The notes beneath the pieces are model-generated. The model ran no database searches. It worked only from the letters and a program-made list of their open reading frames with translations, and had not been told where the DNA came from. Positions 1-12,405 of a stretch of DNA of 64,000 nucleotides are shown here, piece after piece. The number at the start of each line of letters is the position of its first letter. Within the stretch, counting starts at the first letter, position 1. The position numbers and the translations under genes are program-made. This stretch comes from Enoplolaimus lenunculus (taxonomy: Eukaryota; Nematoda; Enoplea; Enoplida; Thoracostomopsidae). The stretch is from positions 1-64,000 of the forward strand of contig JASANG010003197.1 of NCBI GenBank assembly GCA_030248215.1, given 5' to 3'.

Positions 1-95
1 TTTTATCGTTTCATTTGTTTGATATTTTAATGGTAAATGTGCTTAACTTAATAATCAATCTTGGTGGCATAACCGCTTACAATTATCACTTTCAG

Positions 96-3000
96 GTTAC
101 ATATGGGGCACGGTTGCCGTCGTAATTATTAGCGCGCTATCGCTTGCTGGTGCTGCCACAATTCCATTCATGCGAAAACGAGGTTTCGCTGTTTCAATGA
201 TGTTTTTCATGGCGCTTGCAGTGGGAACAATGTCCGCAGATGCAATTTTGCATTTGATACCTGAGGTACATTTTTGTTTTGAAAGCCGATTTATATTCGG
301 TAACATTTTGTACATTTCAATATTCGTATTGTTTTAATGTTGCAAATGGGTGGAAAGCTAAAAACCGTACTTTAAATTCAGGTTGAAGTTCAAGACAGTC
401 GCGGATCCAGATTTTTTTCAAAAGAGGGGCTCAATTGGAACTCCAGTAAAACGCTATTTTGATTTTGAATAAAAGTATTGTGCAAGCTTTAATAAAAAGG
501 ATTTAATTCCACTAACAATTTCAATTGTCATTGAGATTTTCGCCGAGAACACTATATTGTTTATGCAGATAGTGGTGGACACAGGATTTTCCGCTGGAGA
601 ATATACTTTTTATATTATTTTAATTTTACATCTTAAATGCATACTTTGCACATTTTTGAATAATTAAAAATTGCAAAATTGTCGAATGCTCAAAATTTTC
701 AGCGCTGGTTAGAATAAACAAATTTCATGTTCAGGTGGACAATGTGCATCGCGAAACTCTGATCACCGCAGGACAGGGGTGAGGATGTATTTCCCGTCCC
801 GTTAGATCTGCCATTGACAATGTCCAGCAGCATCTCTTTTTTTGAAGTTTGTTTAACCCCTTGAGAGCCCTTTCGGGCTCGAGCGTCAAGCTCCTACAGC
901 TGAGTAGTGATGGTATAGTCACTGAAGTTCGAATCCTAGCATAAAGGTATGTCTCAGGGGAAATAGAAAATATTCATGTGAGAAAGGGTTAAGCGAAAAA
1001 TTTTCAATTTACTATCGTTAAGGATCATGCCGAACTTTTCCAAAAATGGATATTTATACTGTATAAGCTAGCTTTCGCTCGATATGGAAGGTGGTGTGGG
1101 ATTTGATATATGTTACAAACAGTTTCGCACAGATGATAACAATAGCATCCAAACTCAAACCATATTCATTCCGGTCCGCGCACAAATCGTACGAAACTGA
1201 TATTTAATATTAGCTATTGCTAATTATTCACCGAAATATAAATAGCTTTTTGTACAGCAGTGCGTCTGGTTTCATGAGCGGAGTGAGCGAAAAACTTGAC
1301 AAATATCCGCATTTAAATCTTAATGAATTAGTTAAATTTTGCAAAAGTGGAACGTTTAAAATAGGACCGGGTCCCACTGAGCCCTCTTAGATCCACTACT
1401 GCAGTATACGGTCACTGGCAAATTCAACGAGAGGGCTTCGCAGTCGTAGGCGTGTACATCAGCGACTAAAACCAAAATTTTGTAATATATACCACTGTTT
1501 TTGGAAATGTTTCTGCACCTGGCACTTTACCTCAATGCTTCCAATAATGATGCCAACTTCAAGTTGAATCGTTCCAATACTTCATGATGTCTGTGAAACG
1601 TGTAAGGCGTTGGATAATTTTTTGCAGTCTAAAAATTGCATATGCCGAAAACAATTTTTCAAGGTTGAAGGTTGGATAAAATAAAATATCTGAAACTTGC
1701 GTGTTGAAGAGAACGCATTCGGTAACCTTGGTTGTTTGCTGATAACCTTTTCTTAATTTTTCGCAGGCCCTTGGACTCCACGGACACGACGACGGCGAAG
1801 AGGGGGCAGTAGGTGGCTTGTCTCCGGTAAGCATTTGATTGCTTATATTATGTATCGTTTCCTAACAAATACGTCGAAGCTGAGTATGCATTAGTTTTTC
1901 GGCCAATGTTACTTTTGGGTGCGTAACAGGAGATTAAGTGTAATCCTAAGCCTAAGCCTAAGCATAAGCGTTGCAAAAATGTGTTCCTAACCCTAAGCCT
2001 AAGCCTCAGCCAAACTGTGTAATCCTGTACCTAAAACTACTCTTTTATAGACCAACCAGAAACCTGGACGCCCCTCATAGTAACATGGGCCAGTTTTTTT
2101 AAGCTTTAAAACAACAGTTAAATAACGCGTCGAGCTAATAATCTATGTGTATATACTCGAAGCATTTCTGCAGAGCATCCAGCTCAAGCGGTTCGGCCAG
2201 CAGCGAATATAAGTCGGTATAAGGTGGGATATATCGAATGAATTTCAGAACAGACTCAACAATGAAATCGTATCTGCAATTTTAGTGCAAGTTTGCATTC
2301 GGTCGAAATTTGAAACCGAATGTTTACGAGGATTGTATTAATATTACAATATTACATACAGCAGTCGTAGTGGAACTCTACATGTATCGAGCGAAGCTTG
2401 AACATACTTATTTTTTAATCGGTTTAGCTAAACTTTTGACGGTCAAAGTGTCCTAAAACTCTTCTGTGAGATTTTTCTAGGAGCTGAACCCGTTCTTACA
2501 CACCCTGGCTAAAGGTACGTAGAAAATTTAGAAGGCCTGATGTTTTTGAATTCAGGACATCTCATTTACTAAATGCAGCTATATGCAAATTTATACACAT
2601 CCTGATGTTGTAGGAATTCAAACAAGCAATTCAGGCTGAGCTAAAAAGTCGTGGTCTTGAGCCAATGTCTGGTGAAGACGACCCTGGTGGCAGCAAACCC
2701 AGGGCAAAACCTAGCGAAAAAATGAAGTATGTTTAAGGTTTAAATATAGTGATTAACTAATTGAAAAGATACTGTTAAGCAGCCTGAAATATTTGACTGC
2801 GCTACTTTTTATGAAATATACTTGATGGTCCAAGATCTGAACGCTGCTGAAAATTGCCAAAATAACCAAAGTTTTAAAATGCGGAAAATTCCTCGATGAC
2901 TGATAAGTAAATTTAGCGTTCATCAATAGTAATAGTGATCTTCTTTATAAGCACTGCCGGTATTCTCAAATCCGTTTACCATCTAGCGCTATTGACAACA

Positions 3001-6000
3001 AGGGTGTTCAAACAAACAAACAAACAAACTGCGACAAATACACATCTCATATTTTTTTACATTAACAGGGTACATTAACCCTTTCTCACATGAATATTTT
3101 CTATTTCCCTTGAGACCTACTTTTATGCTAGGATTCGAACTCCAGTGACTGGAGTGGGAGGCGAATACCATCACCACTCAGCTATAGGAGCTTGACGCTC
3201 GAGCCCAAGGGGGCTCCTACGTCTTGTGGTGATTTAGTACTGTGTATACGTGTTGCAATTGTTAAACACGGTGCGATATATACTATTTAACGTATATACA
3301 CTACGCTAAGTTGCCTACAGGCAACTCAATGTGAGAAGGGGTTATATCAAGAAACAGTTTAAAATTTTGTAGGCTGAAAATTTTTAGTTCTACATTTACA
3401 GGACCTATCACCAATTTGTGACAGGTACTACACCCATTTGAGAACCCGGATCGAGACTAGAGGTTTGGATCAGACGAAGGTTTGTGTATTACATTTAGAT
3501 CTGGACGCATCAAGGACAGCGAGGAAGAAGAAGCAGACGATAGTGATATTGATAGCGGCGACAAAGATGAAAATCCGAAATCAAGAATTAGCAGATCTGG
3601 ACGCATCAAAGACAGCGAAGAAGAAGAAGAAGGAGACGATGACGATACTGATAGCGGTGACAAAGATGAAAATCCGAAATCAAAAGTTATTAGACCTGGA
3701 CGCATTAAAGACAGCGAGAAAGGAAAAGGAGACCATGGGCATAGTCATAACGGCGACAAAGATAAAAATCCAAAGTCAAAAATTATTTGGAAACTGCTCG
3801 TAGCAATGATGACGATTTATGCATTCTTTTTGTTTGAATCGCTGACACGCTTGTATCAAGCAAAAGTCAAAGGAGGAATTGTAAGTTTTGGCGTGTTTTT
3901 GAAAGTTTTTGTTAACATTTAGAAAACGTTTGAACTTGTCGACCATAGAACAACCTATTAAGGATTGGTGCAGGTAAAATTGTTCTGTACACCGATTTTT
4001 AACGAAAAAACATGCAAGAAAAATACCGTCATCGCTAATGCGGCTTTTGTCTCACTCATTTTAAAAGCCACCTAAAATAAATAGTCATTCCTCGTACAAA
4101 GTCGCGGTGCGAATATGCAGCCAGTTGCATATGCTTGTCGAAGAGAGATTGTCCACTTGATAAAACTATCCGATATTTAACAAAATCCTAGCTATCGGAT
4201 GGTTTGACTCGTCAAATACATTTAAGCCTGTGTAAAGTAACTAAGAACAATTGTCACTTTTTTTAGCAAAAAGGTCACAGTCACGGCCCTCAAGAACCGA
4301 AAAAACCCACTGCATCATCCAAAGGCGGTTCTCGACGGGCAGGAGGCGTTGCACCATCCAGCGACAATGTTCCCAAAATCGATGTGACTGATTACGACGA
4401 GCAAAATCGAGCGAACAAGTCACATCGACAAGAAAGCAATGAAGAATCTGACTTTTCGTCTAGCAGGCCGGATAGCGCATGGACAACGTACGCGTCAACA
4501 CGAATTTCGCTCGATAGCGGTCTTGTGGTTACTGATGACGCGCCTTCCACTGGGCTACCACATTCAGACGGGATCCAATCTGGTCGTTGGCAAACAGACA
4601 CTATTGATCCGATGAAAGCGGAATATGAAGCAACAATGGCCAGACGCCTTAACGAACGCGGTTCTGGTAGTGCTGATCGCACTGATGCACAAGGACGTCG
4701 ATTTTCTAGCGGAGTTTATGTAAATTCTGTGCTAAAAATCAGATTCAAATCTCGGTAATCACGTGGACCCGAAACCAGAGAAGGGCCTTTGGGATCGTCA
4801 TTTCTGGGAAAGCCTTTGCCCTTTCGATAGAAACGTTTCAACCCTTCTTGTAAAATACTGTTAAATTGTTGCATGTCCCTCTTAAAATTGTTTAGCCCCG
4901 TCCAGCATGTTGAGCTAAATACGGGACTGTATTAATACGTAACAACATTGTTGTGTTATCGGAATCCGATATTTTTATCCTTTATAAAACACCGTCTTTA
5001 ACTATAAGATACAAACATTTTAGTATCCATCATGTAATGTTGCTTGCAAGAAAGTAATAGCTTCGATAATGCTAACAAGCACGTTTGCTTTATAACCATT
5101 GTTTCAGTCAATTTCTAGGTCTAGGAAATATATCCGACTCTAAAAATGAACCAGGTTAAATTAATAGCATTTTGAAAAGTTTAATTCCTTGCAACCGATA
5201 AGGTGATCACCGATTTAAAGTTGTTTTCAATAAATCGGTAAAAAAAAATTCGTTCGTAATGCTTATGCGTAAAACGCAAGCATAAAGGCCAATTGTGTAA
5301 TAGTTTGTATTATGTCTACAAAATAAGTCAGACGTGATACAACAACCCAATTAAGTTCACATCAATATTCAACACCACGTAGCCGTTGGATTGTCTCAAT
5401 CATCGTTCATTTTTTAGAAAGGTGGCGAAATGCAAATTATTGAACAGCGTCGACACAGCTTCAATCCAAGCATTGCAACACTTGAAAGATTAGTTGGAGA
5501 AGACAAATTAATCTGCGGTATGGATGCGCAATTTAAATTCGTGTATAAACTATTTTCACCTCACAGTCTGATAGCTGGTATTCTGCATGTCACTACTAAT
5601 TCATAGCATTCCTAAGTAGCTTTAGAAACTGTATTTATGACCAGGTAACAAAATTATATTTCTATATATACATATATATAATATATATTTATTTATTTAT
5701 ATATCAGGGTGAGACCACATACCAATAAATGCCGGAGTAACGTTGCAATATTTGTTGGGACCATGATACGTTTAAGCGTATCCAGTTTCTCCTAGGTACA
5801 TCAAATAGAGGTGGCTAGGATCAAGACTGGGAGTCTGTCTCGCGCAAGTCTGGGTATTTGGCAGGTCTTGGTTTCGTTTTTTTAAATAAAATTTCGATGT
5901 TAATCTATGAATTTTCATAGTCACGCAATATATAAGCAAAGCAGATACTTTGAAAAAACTAAAAAATGTATTTTCATAGTCATGAAATAATTATAAGCAG

Positions 6001-8101
6001 ATATTCTGAAAAACACAATAAAACGATGAAAAACATAAACTACGAAAAAAGCATGAAAAACAAATTATTTTGAAACATATAATTTATTTCGGTGATGATA
6101 AAAATTGACCGAAACCAAGACTTTTTATGACCGGTCTACGTAGTCAGGTTCAGGTATCTGATCTCTGTTTTTAAACGAGACCACCAATCCCTGTTCATGA
6201 TAGAGGCTATACGTATTTTCGCTTAGGCTTGGTTGGGCCTTGTTTTAGGCCTTATTTCTACGCTGAAGTTTTACCTTAGGTTTAGCAATTGGAGCCGCTT
6301 AAATATTGTTGCGCCCTTAAAATATCACTGGTCATTTATCAGGTTTTCAACCGTAATATAACCCAATAATAATTGTGAACGGACATGGGCTCATGCAAAC
6401 ATTTATATTACCTGCAGGTATGACAGGAAAATATGTAAAAGTAAATCAATCAGTTTCACGGTAGTTGGCATAAATTCAAATGTTTTTTGCAGGAGCCCGA
6501 GCCGGAGCCGGATATCCGCTCGCACCCTGATATATACGTATGACAGTAGCTCGTTTTGGCAGAAGGCAATTTTTTATGTTTTCAGCGCAGTAGTCATGAA
6601 TCATGTTTTGTTACGCGTACGTATACAGCAAGTGCAGAAAACAGCCTTAGCTGCCCTTTACGCAATTTTTAAATTTTTAAAAATACAGCAAGCATTCTCT
6701 ACTCGCTTATTTTTAATTCCAGGTATCAAACCGGTTGCGTTTATGATTTTGGTCGGAGACGGTTTGCATAATTTTGCTGATGGACTTGTCCTCGGAGCTG
6801 CGTTTTATTCCAACATTATTGTTGGTGTTTCAACATCGATCGCAGTCGCTTGCCATGAATTACCACACGAACTAGGTACGATTGCATAAATAAAGCCTTT
6901 GAACCTGTCTTTAGTTAATTATTTTGCAACATCAAGAGCCAGATCGAGGATTTTTGGCAAAACCAGCTTTAACTTTCACTAAAGTTACTTTATTCAAAGA
7001 ACAAATAAATACATTTAATATGGATTATATCTAGGCTTGAGTTGGACCTATACAAGAGAGCGTCAAGCGTCTTAAATCCGCTCTTGGTAATGCCACGAAA
7101 TGTAATACATAATCCGTTCAACAAATGATCTAATTTACTGTGCCTGATTTCGTAGCACACTTGGCGTCCAGTGTTTCCCTCATTCTACTTGAAGTTTTCC
7201 TGTTGCTGTCTATGGACGGCAGTATTTGATTTTTACTTTTATGCATTGTTAAGGTGACTTTGCGGTGCTTGTTCAAACCGGTATGTCGGTTAAATTGGCG
7301 TTATTTTTAAATGGAATGTCGGCGCTTACTGCGTTAGTTGGCTTATACATTGGCATTGAAATTTCGGACATCCTTGAAGGCGTCACAGTTTGGATATTTG
7401 CGTTGGTTGCTGGAATGTTTCTGTATATTGCGCTTGTTGGCATGGTAGGTGTTTTTGTCATAATTATCGAGCAAACGTAATAATTTCACAACGTAAACGT
7501 ACCTTAACAAGAACATGCAAATTTGAAACTTTTTGAAATTTGAACCAAAAAGTAAAATTCAATAAAGTCATAGCTCAAGTATGATTGGCAATAAACATAA
7601 AGTCAGGTTTTACAAAAGCTGGCAAAGCCATGGCCAGTGCAAATGTTGTTAGAAGTCAAAAGTATCTCGCTTTGATTTTGAGCACAGGTTTTGAGAAAGT
7701 TTTCCTGTTGGTAACACATGAGCTCCCTTCGAAATGTATGTAAAACGTAAATCCTACTATTTCTAATCTTTTCTATTTACTTCTGCAAGCTGGAGCAGTT
7801 GGAATAAGATTCAAAAACATGTAGACATCTTTAACGTGTACCAAAGATAATTTTTCATCAAATTACATCGTTTTTTTTAATTTAAATTTATTTAGCGCGA
7901 TTGTCTGCATCGCGTTATTTTTTAATAAAATCAAACTAAACACAACTTAACGACACAATTCAGATTGCCGAAATAAAAGAAGTCGATCCGGAAGAAACAT
8001 TCGGAGGATTTATCGCTGTCAATTTTGGATTTTTATTCGGTATCGTGGTGCTGTTACTGTTGGCATTATATGAAAAAGATATGATTGCATGGGGAAAATA
8101 A
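96..8101 (+). CDS. ZIP (SLC39, LIV-1 subfamily) zinc/metal transporter, 5' partial
   Basis: Membrane importer of zinc or related divalent metals into the cytosol. Exons read: 96-265, 1767-1826, 2614-2726, 3499-3880, 4267-4719, 5418-5517, 6723-6875, 7254-7444 and 7964-8101, about 586 codons. All phases join cleanly and the stop TAA is at 8099-8101. The first visible exon encodes TM1-TM2 and ends in LHLIPE, followed by [11 protein letters not shown], as in the family. The metal-site motifs are HNFADG in TM4 and HELPHE in TM5 (exon 6723-6875); HELPHE is the LIV-1 signature. A hydrophilic TM3-TM4 loop starts QKGHSHG. The upstream start and signal peptide are outside the window. An oddity is a threefold acidic repeat between TM2 and TM3, where the family usually has a short loop. 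ZIP6/10/4/12-like is the best fit; the exact orthologue is unresolved. Confidence 0.93.
853..992 (+). mobile_element. TTAA-bounded element with tRNA-Gly-like module, truncated copy
   Basis: The right end reads ATTCATGTGAGAAAGGGTTAA, the inverted form of the family's left end. The left side starts at TTAACCCC directly against the hairpin GAGAGCCC/GGGCTCGAG. Internally AGCTGAGTAGTGATGGTA resembles a tRNA A box and GTTCGAATCC is a B box. Much of the anticodon-arm equivalent is deleted relative to the copy at 3075-3345. It lies in a ZIP intron. Confidence 0.7.
1901..2092 (+). mobile_element. TTAGGC-bearing inverted-repeat element, family 1
   Basis: The ends are GGCCAATGTTACTTTTGGG and, inverted, CCCCTCATAGTAACATGGGCC. 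Between them are two runs of CCTAAG units separated by a GCAAAAATGTGTTC spacer. The same layout occurs at 20191-20380, 40061-40248 and 44080-44288. No coding capacity; a MITE-like element. This copy lies in a ZIP intron (1827-2613). Confidence 0.75.
3075..3345 (-). mobile_element. Near-complete TTAA-bounded element with tRNA-Gly-like module
   Basis: It starts TTAACCCTTTCTCACAT and ends ATGTGAGAAGGGGTTAT, so it has inverted ends beginning CCC next to a TTAA-like site, as in piggyBac-type elements. On the minus strand about 3128-3195 resembles a tRNA: A-box-like TAGCTGAGTGGTGATGG, a central GCCTCCCACTCC matching the tRNA-Gly(CCC) anticodon arm, then B box GTTCGAATCC. It lies in the ZIP intron 2727-3498. 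The tRNA similarity is recalled, not aligned. Confidence 0.75.
3500..3786 (+). repeat. Coding tandem repeat: three acidic 32-33-residue units in the ZIP gene
   Basis: Three in-frame units begin at 3500, 3596 and 3695 (periods 96 and 99 bp). Each starts S/PGRIKDSE, runs through an acidic stretch (EEEE, DDSD or DDDD) and closes with [10 protein letters not shown] or a variant. The third unit has lost most acidic residues and reads [11 protein letters not shown], so it gained histidines that could bind metal. They lie directly before TM3 ([17 protein letters not shown]). This looks like expansion by unequal crossing-over within one exon. Confidence 0.9.
5705..6193. repeat. AT-rich dispersed repeat, possible hAT-like remnant
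   Basis: It begins CAGGGTGAGACC and ends ACCAATCCCTG; only CAGGG/CCCTG is inverted and the flanks show no convincing 8-bp duplication. The interior (CATAGTCACGCAATA, TTTCGGTGATGA, CCGGTCTACGTAGTCAGG) recurs at 27235-27540 inside another element. It lies in the ZIP intron 5518-6722. Confidence 0.5.
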
Positions 8102-8139
8102 CCGTAATTATAAATGTTACGAAGTGATGTAAGTACGGT

Positions 8140-8145
8140 AATAAA
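8140..8145 (+). promoter_or_regulatory. Candidate poly(A) signal of the ZIP gene
   Basis: AATAAA lies 38 bases after the ZIP stop codon, a normal distance for a metazoan polyadenylation hexamer. No transcript evidence is available. Confidence 0.55.
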
Positions 8146-8522
8146 TGGCAAATTCCTGTCTTTATTTTAGTTGCAAAATTGGCACAGCAATGGCTAAATT
8201 GCCAACTTTGTACAATGTGTTTGCCGTTTTAACTTATTTTATGCATTGTCTCGGTTTCTGCAGTTTGTACTTTAGTGTATAATGTGCACACTTGTTTCGT
8301 CAATGTATTTCGTTCAATTTATCATCCGATACTTTCGTTCAATTTATCATCCGATACTTTGTAGAATCGTTGGTATTAGATTTGGACTTGGATGAATTAT
8401 GCGAAATTAAATGGTGTATGATTCTGTACCAGACCAGATTATTTAACAATCCAAGTTGGGTATTTATATAGAGCAAGCCGTGCTTTAGCAAAAATTTGCA
8501 AATATCCTAAACATAAAAATTA

Positions 8523-8719
8523 TGGGCAATGTGAAGAACAGGGCGGAACAGTATTACAAGCTTATTTCTAAGCCTAAGCCTAAGCGTAAGAATGAGCATA
8601 TTCCTAAGAAAAACCCCTAAGCCTAAGCCTAAGCCATGCAAAAAAATAGTCTAAAGCTTAAGCTTACTCTTTTCTAGTCCCACAGAACAATGTTCCGCCC
8701 CAGATCTTTACATGGGCCA
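8523..8719 (+). mobile_element. TTAGGC-bearing inverted-repeat element, family 2
   Basis: The ends are TGGGCAATGTGAAGAACAGG and, inverted, GATCTTTACATGGGCCA. A second inverted motif, GGCGGAACAGT / ATGTTCCGCCCC, lies just inside. The interior has two runs of CCTAAG units. Other copies are at 11918, 52997 and 63129. Confidence 0.75.
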
Positions 8720-9957
8720 AAATTATGCTGAAAGAATCAACGTTACAAAAATGTGCAAGTTTTTTTGCAATGGCGACTTTGAACTGACTAGTTGCTTTTT
8801 CCAATACTGCTAAAAATCTAGAACGTGTGTAGTACAGTTCAATGATCTGTAATACTGATGACGATCATAGGCATTAATTTATTCTTAGGACATTTTTAGT
8901 ACCATTTTTAATGCGTTTTTGAGAATATAAACGAGGAGGCAAAAGTTTGTCAACCAAGATTTTATATCACAACGTTTTTCATTTGTTCATTATATTGTAG
9001 TATTTTCATATCTGTTATAATTTTTTTGTATTTGTTGCGTTTAAATCAAGCAGCAGTGTTGTCAGGCATTGCTGGATTTTAAATTACCGCTACTTAGATA
9101 TGTCGTAGGCCAACCTGCTATTCAGACCAATTATATACTAATCGGCCGAGCCCAATCTGCTATTGCAAGCAAATTGCTGTTTGGCCTAGGCCAAAGGGCG
9201 ATTGTGAAATATATATCAAAACAACAGTGTTGTCAAACCAACGTCCATATTAATCAAATTTAAAGGATAAGCGGCTAAATTGGCTATTTGACAAAATGTT
9301 AGCTTAAAAATTTGCAACCAAACACTTCTTTCAAATAATAGTATATATTCGTATGTCTAAAGATATTTCGGATGCGAATGTTTCAAAAATAGCGGAATTC
9401 TAATCTTCGAGCTTCTAAAATCGTTAAAGCTATGAATTCACAAAATGCACTGACGAAATAAGTTTCAACTTTCATAGAAAATGTTTCTAGTCAATTAAAT
9501 CCGCAGATGCATATCGTTTACCTTTCAATAATTGTTCAATTATATATTTTTTGTGCTCACAATCATTTTGGTTTTAGCAACGACATGTTTATATATCTGT
9601 AGTAGCTCAACTAAAACTATTTGTATTGGTAGTGGCTCAATTTTGTATGTAAAAACATCGCGGGTATCTTGTATTATTTATCGACTGTTAACATGTTTTG
9701 ATGCTTTTATGCATTTCGTTCATTTGGTACTTTATGAATGTTTGGGACGAACGATAAATATTGCAATTTTGTGCTATTGTTAAGCTTTGGTCCCAATCAA
9801 TGTATTCAAAGTTCACTCAACAAGAGCTGTTGCGGAATTGTACTTGCATTCTGTAGGCGAATATACTATATGAGCCATGACATTTCTAATACAACGGAAA
9901 ATATTTAATTTTAAAAATTAAAATTATTTATATGAGGATAACACAGTGAAAGTGATA

Positions 9958-10167
9958 CACAGCAAAAAATGGTGAGTCAAATTGACTCTCTCCGAAATAG
10001 GCTCTACGGGACTACACAAACTGAGTTAAAATTCGACTACGGCAGAGTCAAATTCGATTCACTGAGTCGCATGTTTGACTCTGGCGGAGTCGAATTTGAC
10101 TCAGTTTGTGTAGTCCCGTAGAGCCTATTTCGGAGAGAGTCAATTTGACTCACCATTTTTTGCTGTG
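9958..10167. mobile_element. TA-flanked long-hairpin MITE, copy 1
   Basis: The ends CACAGCAAAAAATGG / CCATTTTTTGCTGTG are flanked by TA on both sides, as in Tc1/mariner-type insertions. The arms are about 68 bp and almost perfectly complementary, including GGTGAGTCAAATTGACTC and GGCTCTACGGGACTACAC. The middle has further GAGTCAAAT/ATTTGACTC repeats. No coding capacity. The transcript would fold into a long double strand. Confidence 0.85.
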
Positions 10168-10916
10168 TATATACGTATGAAATGCACTCACGAAACTGTC
10201 ATTCACTGCCACGTTTCATGTTTGAGTTGAAAAAATTTTCAAGGCAGCAAAATGTTGAACTGTTCGTGCTTTAGCTACACAACTGTGTCGAAGAGTATTA
10301 TTATCTGCCCGTGAATGTTTCATTTCGAAATTATAAAAATAAAGAATCATTTATATACAAAAAATAATTACGTTGTAAAATATTAACATGAAGCCGTAAT
10401 GATGACTTTACAGAAAGTGCGTCGGCTACCGTTTCTTTACCACCTACCGCGGAACCGGGCACCTAGGTGGCTCTAGGGAAAATCGACCAGCCATGCAAAT
10501 TTCAAACAGCTTTGTGCCTTTGGCGCCATTCAAAATAGTCACTAAAGTAATTCACAGTTATTTGGTTTCTCGCTCGCGAGTATGCTATCACCATTATATA
10601 TTGCGCCCCCCCCCATATGTTCTCTTTGTTTTAGATATGTTCCTTTGCCCCTTGTTAATATACCTTGTAAAGGGCACCCATCTAGCGAAGATGGTTCGGG
10701 AACACTAGTCGCGGCCCTGGTTGCAGGTTTGAAAGTATCTAACAAATTGAATTTTCATGAAACATACGTTTGTGATATAAAATTTTAAATTGTAGGCTTA
10801 GACGTAGACTTAGGTTTAGGCTTAAACTTGTTTAGAGTAGAGAAAATGTGCACATGTCATTGTTTACTTTAAGGAAATAGCCGTTTTGTGATTCTCCTAT
10901 CGTCGTATAATGACTA

Positions 10917-11074
10917 GGCTTGTTGGCAGCTGACTTTGCTGGGGAGGGCTAAAATTTTTCAGGACTGTCTTAAACGGTTTACCATGACTTACAAGCAAGG
11001 CTGAAAATTTTTCAGAAAGGATCAAAATTTTTCCAGGGGGTTGATCCCCCGTGACTCCCCTCTGCCTACGGGAC
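10917..11074. repeat. Diverged copy of the GGCCCGTAGCC element
   Basis: It has the family's features: a GCAGCTGACTTTGCTGGGG edge, repeated AAAATTTTTC motifs, GACTTACAAGCAAGG in the middle and a GCCTACGGGACC end. Better copies are at 50725, 54421 and 57203. Confidence 0.5.
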
Positions 11075-11917
11075 CGATCAAGATATTATCGTACTTCAGC
11101 GAATCGAAAATGTTTATTTTTGTGTTAAAATCTGCCAGTACGCAAGTTATAAGTTTAAATTTCGGTCATTTGTAATTCAATTTTCAGTTTCAATACCCAA
11201 ATGACATACAACCAACCACGTTGACTAAATCTGTCCCGATTTAGATTGAGGTTTATTTAGAACGGTTCTACTTGGATTCATAGAACTAGACGTAAAAGTT
11301 TTGTTAAAATAACGGACGATAAAAAGAACAGATTTGTTTCACAACAATAGCGGCTTTAGACATAGCCCTTACCACATTTTTCATTGAAACAACAATTGAA
11401 CTTTGCAATAAAACACGTATATATCAGAATGCAGTGACACTCTGGCTGTTCGGAGAATAAGCCTATATTGACTCAAACTAGTGTGTAAAATTGTTAATTT
11501 TTGATAACTTGAACTGATTGAAAACAAACGAAGTTTAATTTGCGTTGCTTAAAGTCGAATTTTAGTGCATTTTAAAATAGCGAGAGTAAAAACCGATTAC
11601 ATGAAGTTGTGGCGCGGTCACGATTTTATTTCACGATGACGCAATTTTAAATATATAAAATTTCGCGATCGATTGCAAAGAACGAGATAAATTTTATTAT
11701 TTCACCCGCGGGTATATATATATATATATACCCGCGCGAAATTCCTTTACCCGCTGTTATTTTTTCTTCTGCGCTCAATATAATTGTGTAATTTTACAGT
11801 GCTATGATGTTTGCTCGCTCGATTTACGCTACGGAAAACTTTTTATTAATAAGTTTCAAAACAAGCCATTATTAAGTAAAAAATTTAACACCAGATAATA
11901 TTGCACAATGCCCCTAT

Positions 11918-12108
11918 GACCCATGTATAGAACATGGCCGGAACAGTAGTAAAGCATATTCCTAAGCCTAAGAAAAGCCTAAGCCTAGCCGAAGCGTATG
12001 AATGAGTCTATTCTTATGCCTAAGCCTAAGCAAAAAATTAGTCTAGAGCTAAACTGACTCTATTATAGCCCCTCCGGAAAACTATGCGGCAGTGTTCTAT
12101 ACATGGCC
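11918..12108 (+). mobile_element. TTAGGC-bearing inverted-repeat element, family 2
   Basis: The ends are CCATGTATAGAACATGGCC and, inverted, GTGTTCTATACATGGCC. The interior carries two CCTAAG runs and the shared tail AGTCTAGAGCT..CTGACTCTATTATAG. It appears nested in a GC-rich palindromic repeat (about 11700-12300). Confidence 0.75.
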
Positions 12109-12405
12109 ACCATTATCATCGGTAAAACTAGGTTATTTGCCGATGGATGATCAGAGAATCAAAACATTCTTGTCTGTACAAAATTTTATAAAGATCAACA
12201 ACTTTTTACCCACACCTTGAAATTCTTTACCGCGGGCACGCCCGCATTAAAATTTTTTACCCGGCCCGCGCTTTACCCAGGTACCCGCGGGTAAAACTGC
12301 AACTCTGATTGGAATACACTCTATAACTCGCATAAGTTTCCAGAATCTACAAATCTCAAAAGCTGGAACTTGTACTGCGCTTTTCAGTTTTATACTCTAT
12401 TTAAC

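Larger units (their letters stand above)
8146..12405. other. Gene-free stretch between ZIP and the first channel gene
   Basis: No exon-like frame or recognised protein was found. It holds the elements at 8523, 9958, 10917 and 11918, and a GC-rich palindromic sequence (CACCCGCGGGTA near 11703, GGTACCCGCGGGTAAAA near 12280) flanking the 11918 element, suggesting that the latter inserted into it. A (TA)n run lies at about 11715-11730. A short TTAGGC-like tract occurs near 10795-10830. The 9070-9250 stretch has direct CAGTGTTGTCA motifs at both sides but no inverted ends. Confidence 0.6.

Noticed and set aside
2481-2514. Exon-like segment with TTTTCTAG acceptor and AAAGGTACGT donor in the ZIP gene
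   Set aside because: Including it puts the next clear exon (2614-2726) out of frame; skipping it keeps phase 0 to phase 0.
3128-3195. Functional tRNA-Gly gene
   Set aside because: The A and B boxes are good but the acceptor stem does not pair and the same sequence recurs in a mobile element, so it is tRNA-derived and not a gene.
3457-3705. Minus-strand Ser/Leu-rich frame opposite the acidic repeat
   Set aside because: It is the antisense of the GAA/GAC-rich coding repeat in the ZIP gene.
7960-8151. Minus-strand frame opposite the last ZIP exon
   Set aside because: Antisense shadow; the plus strand encodes the conserved TM8 region and stop.
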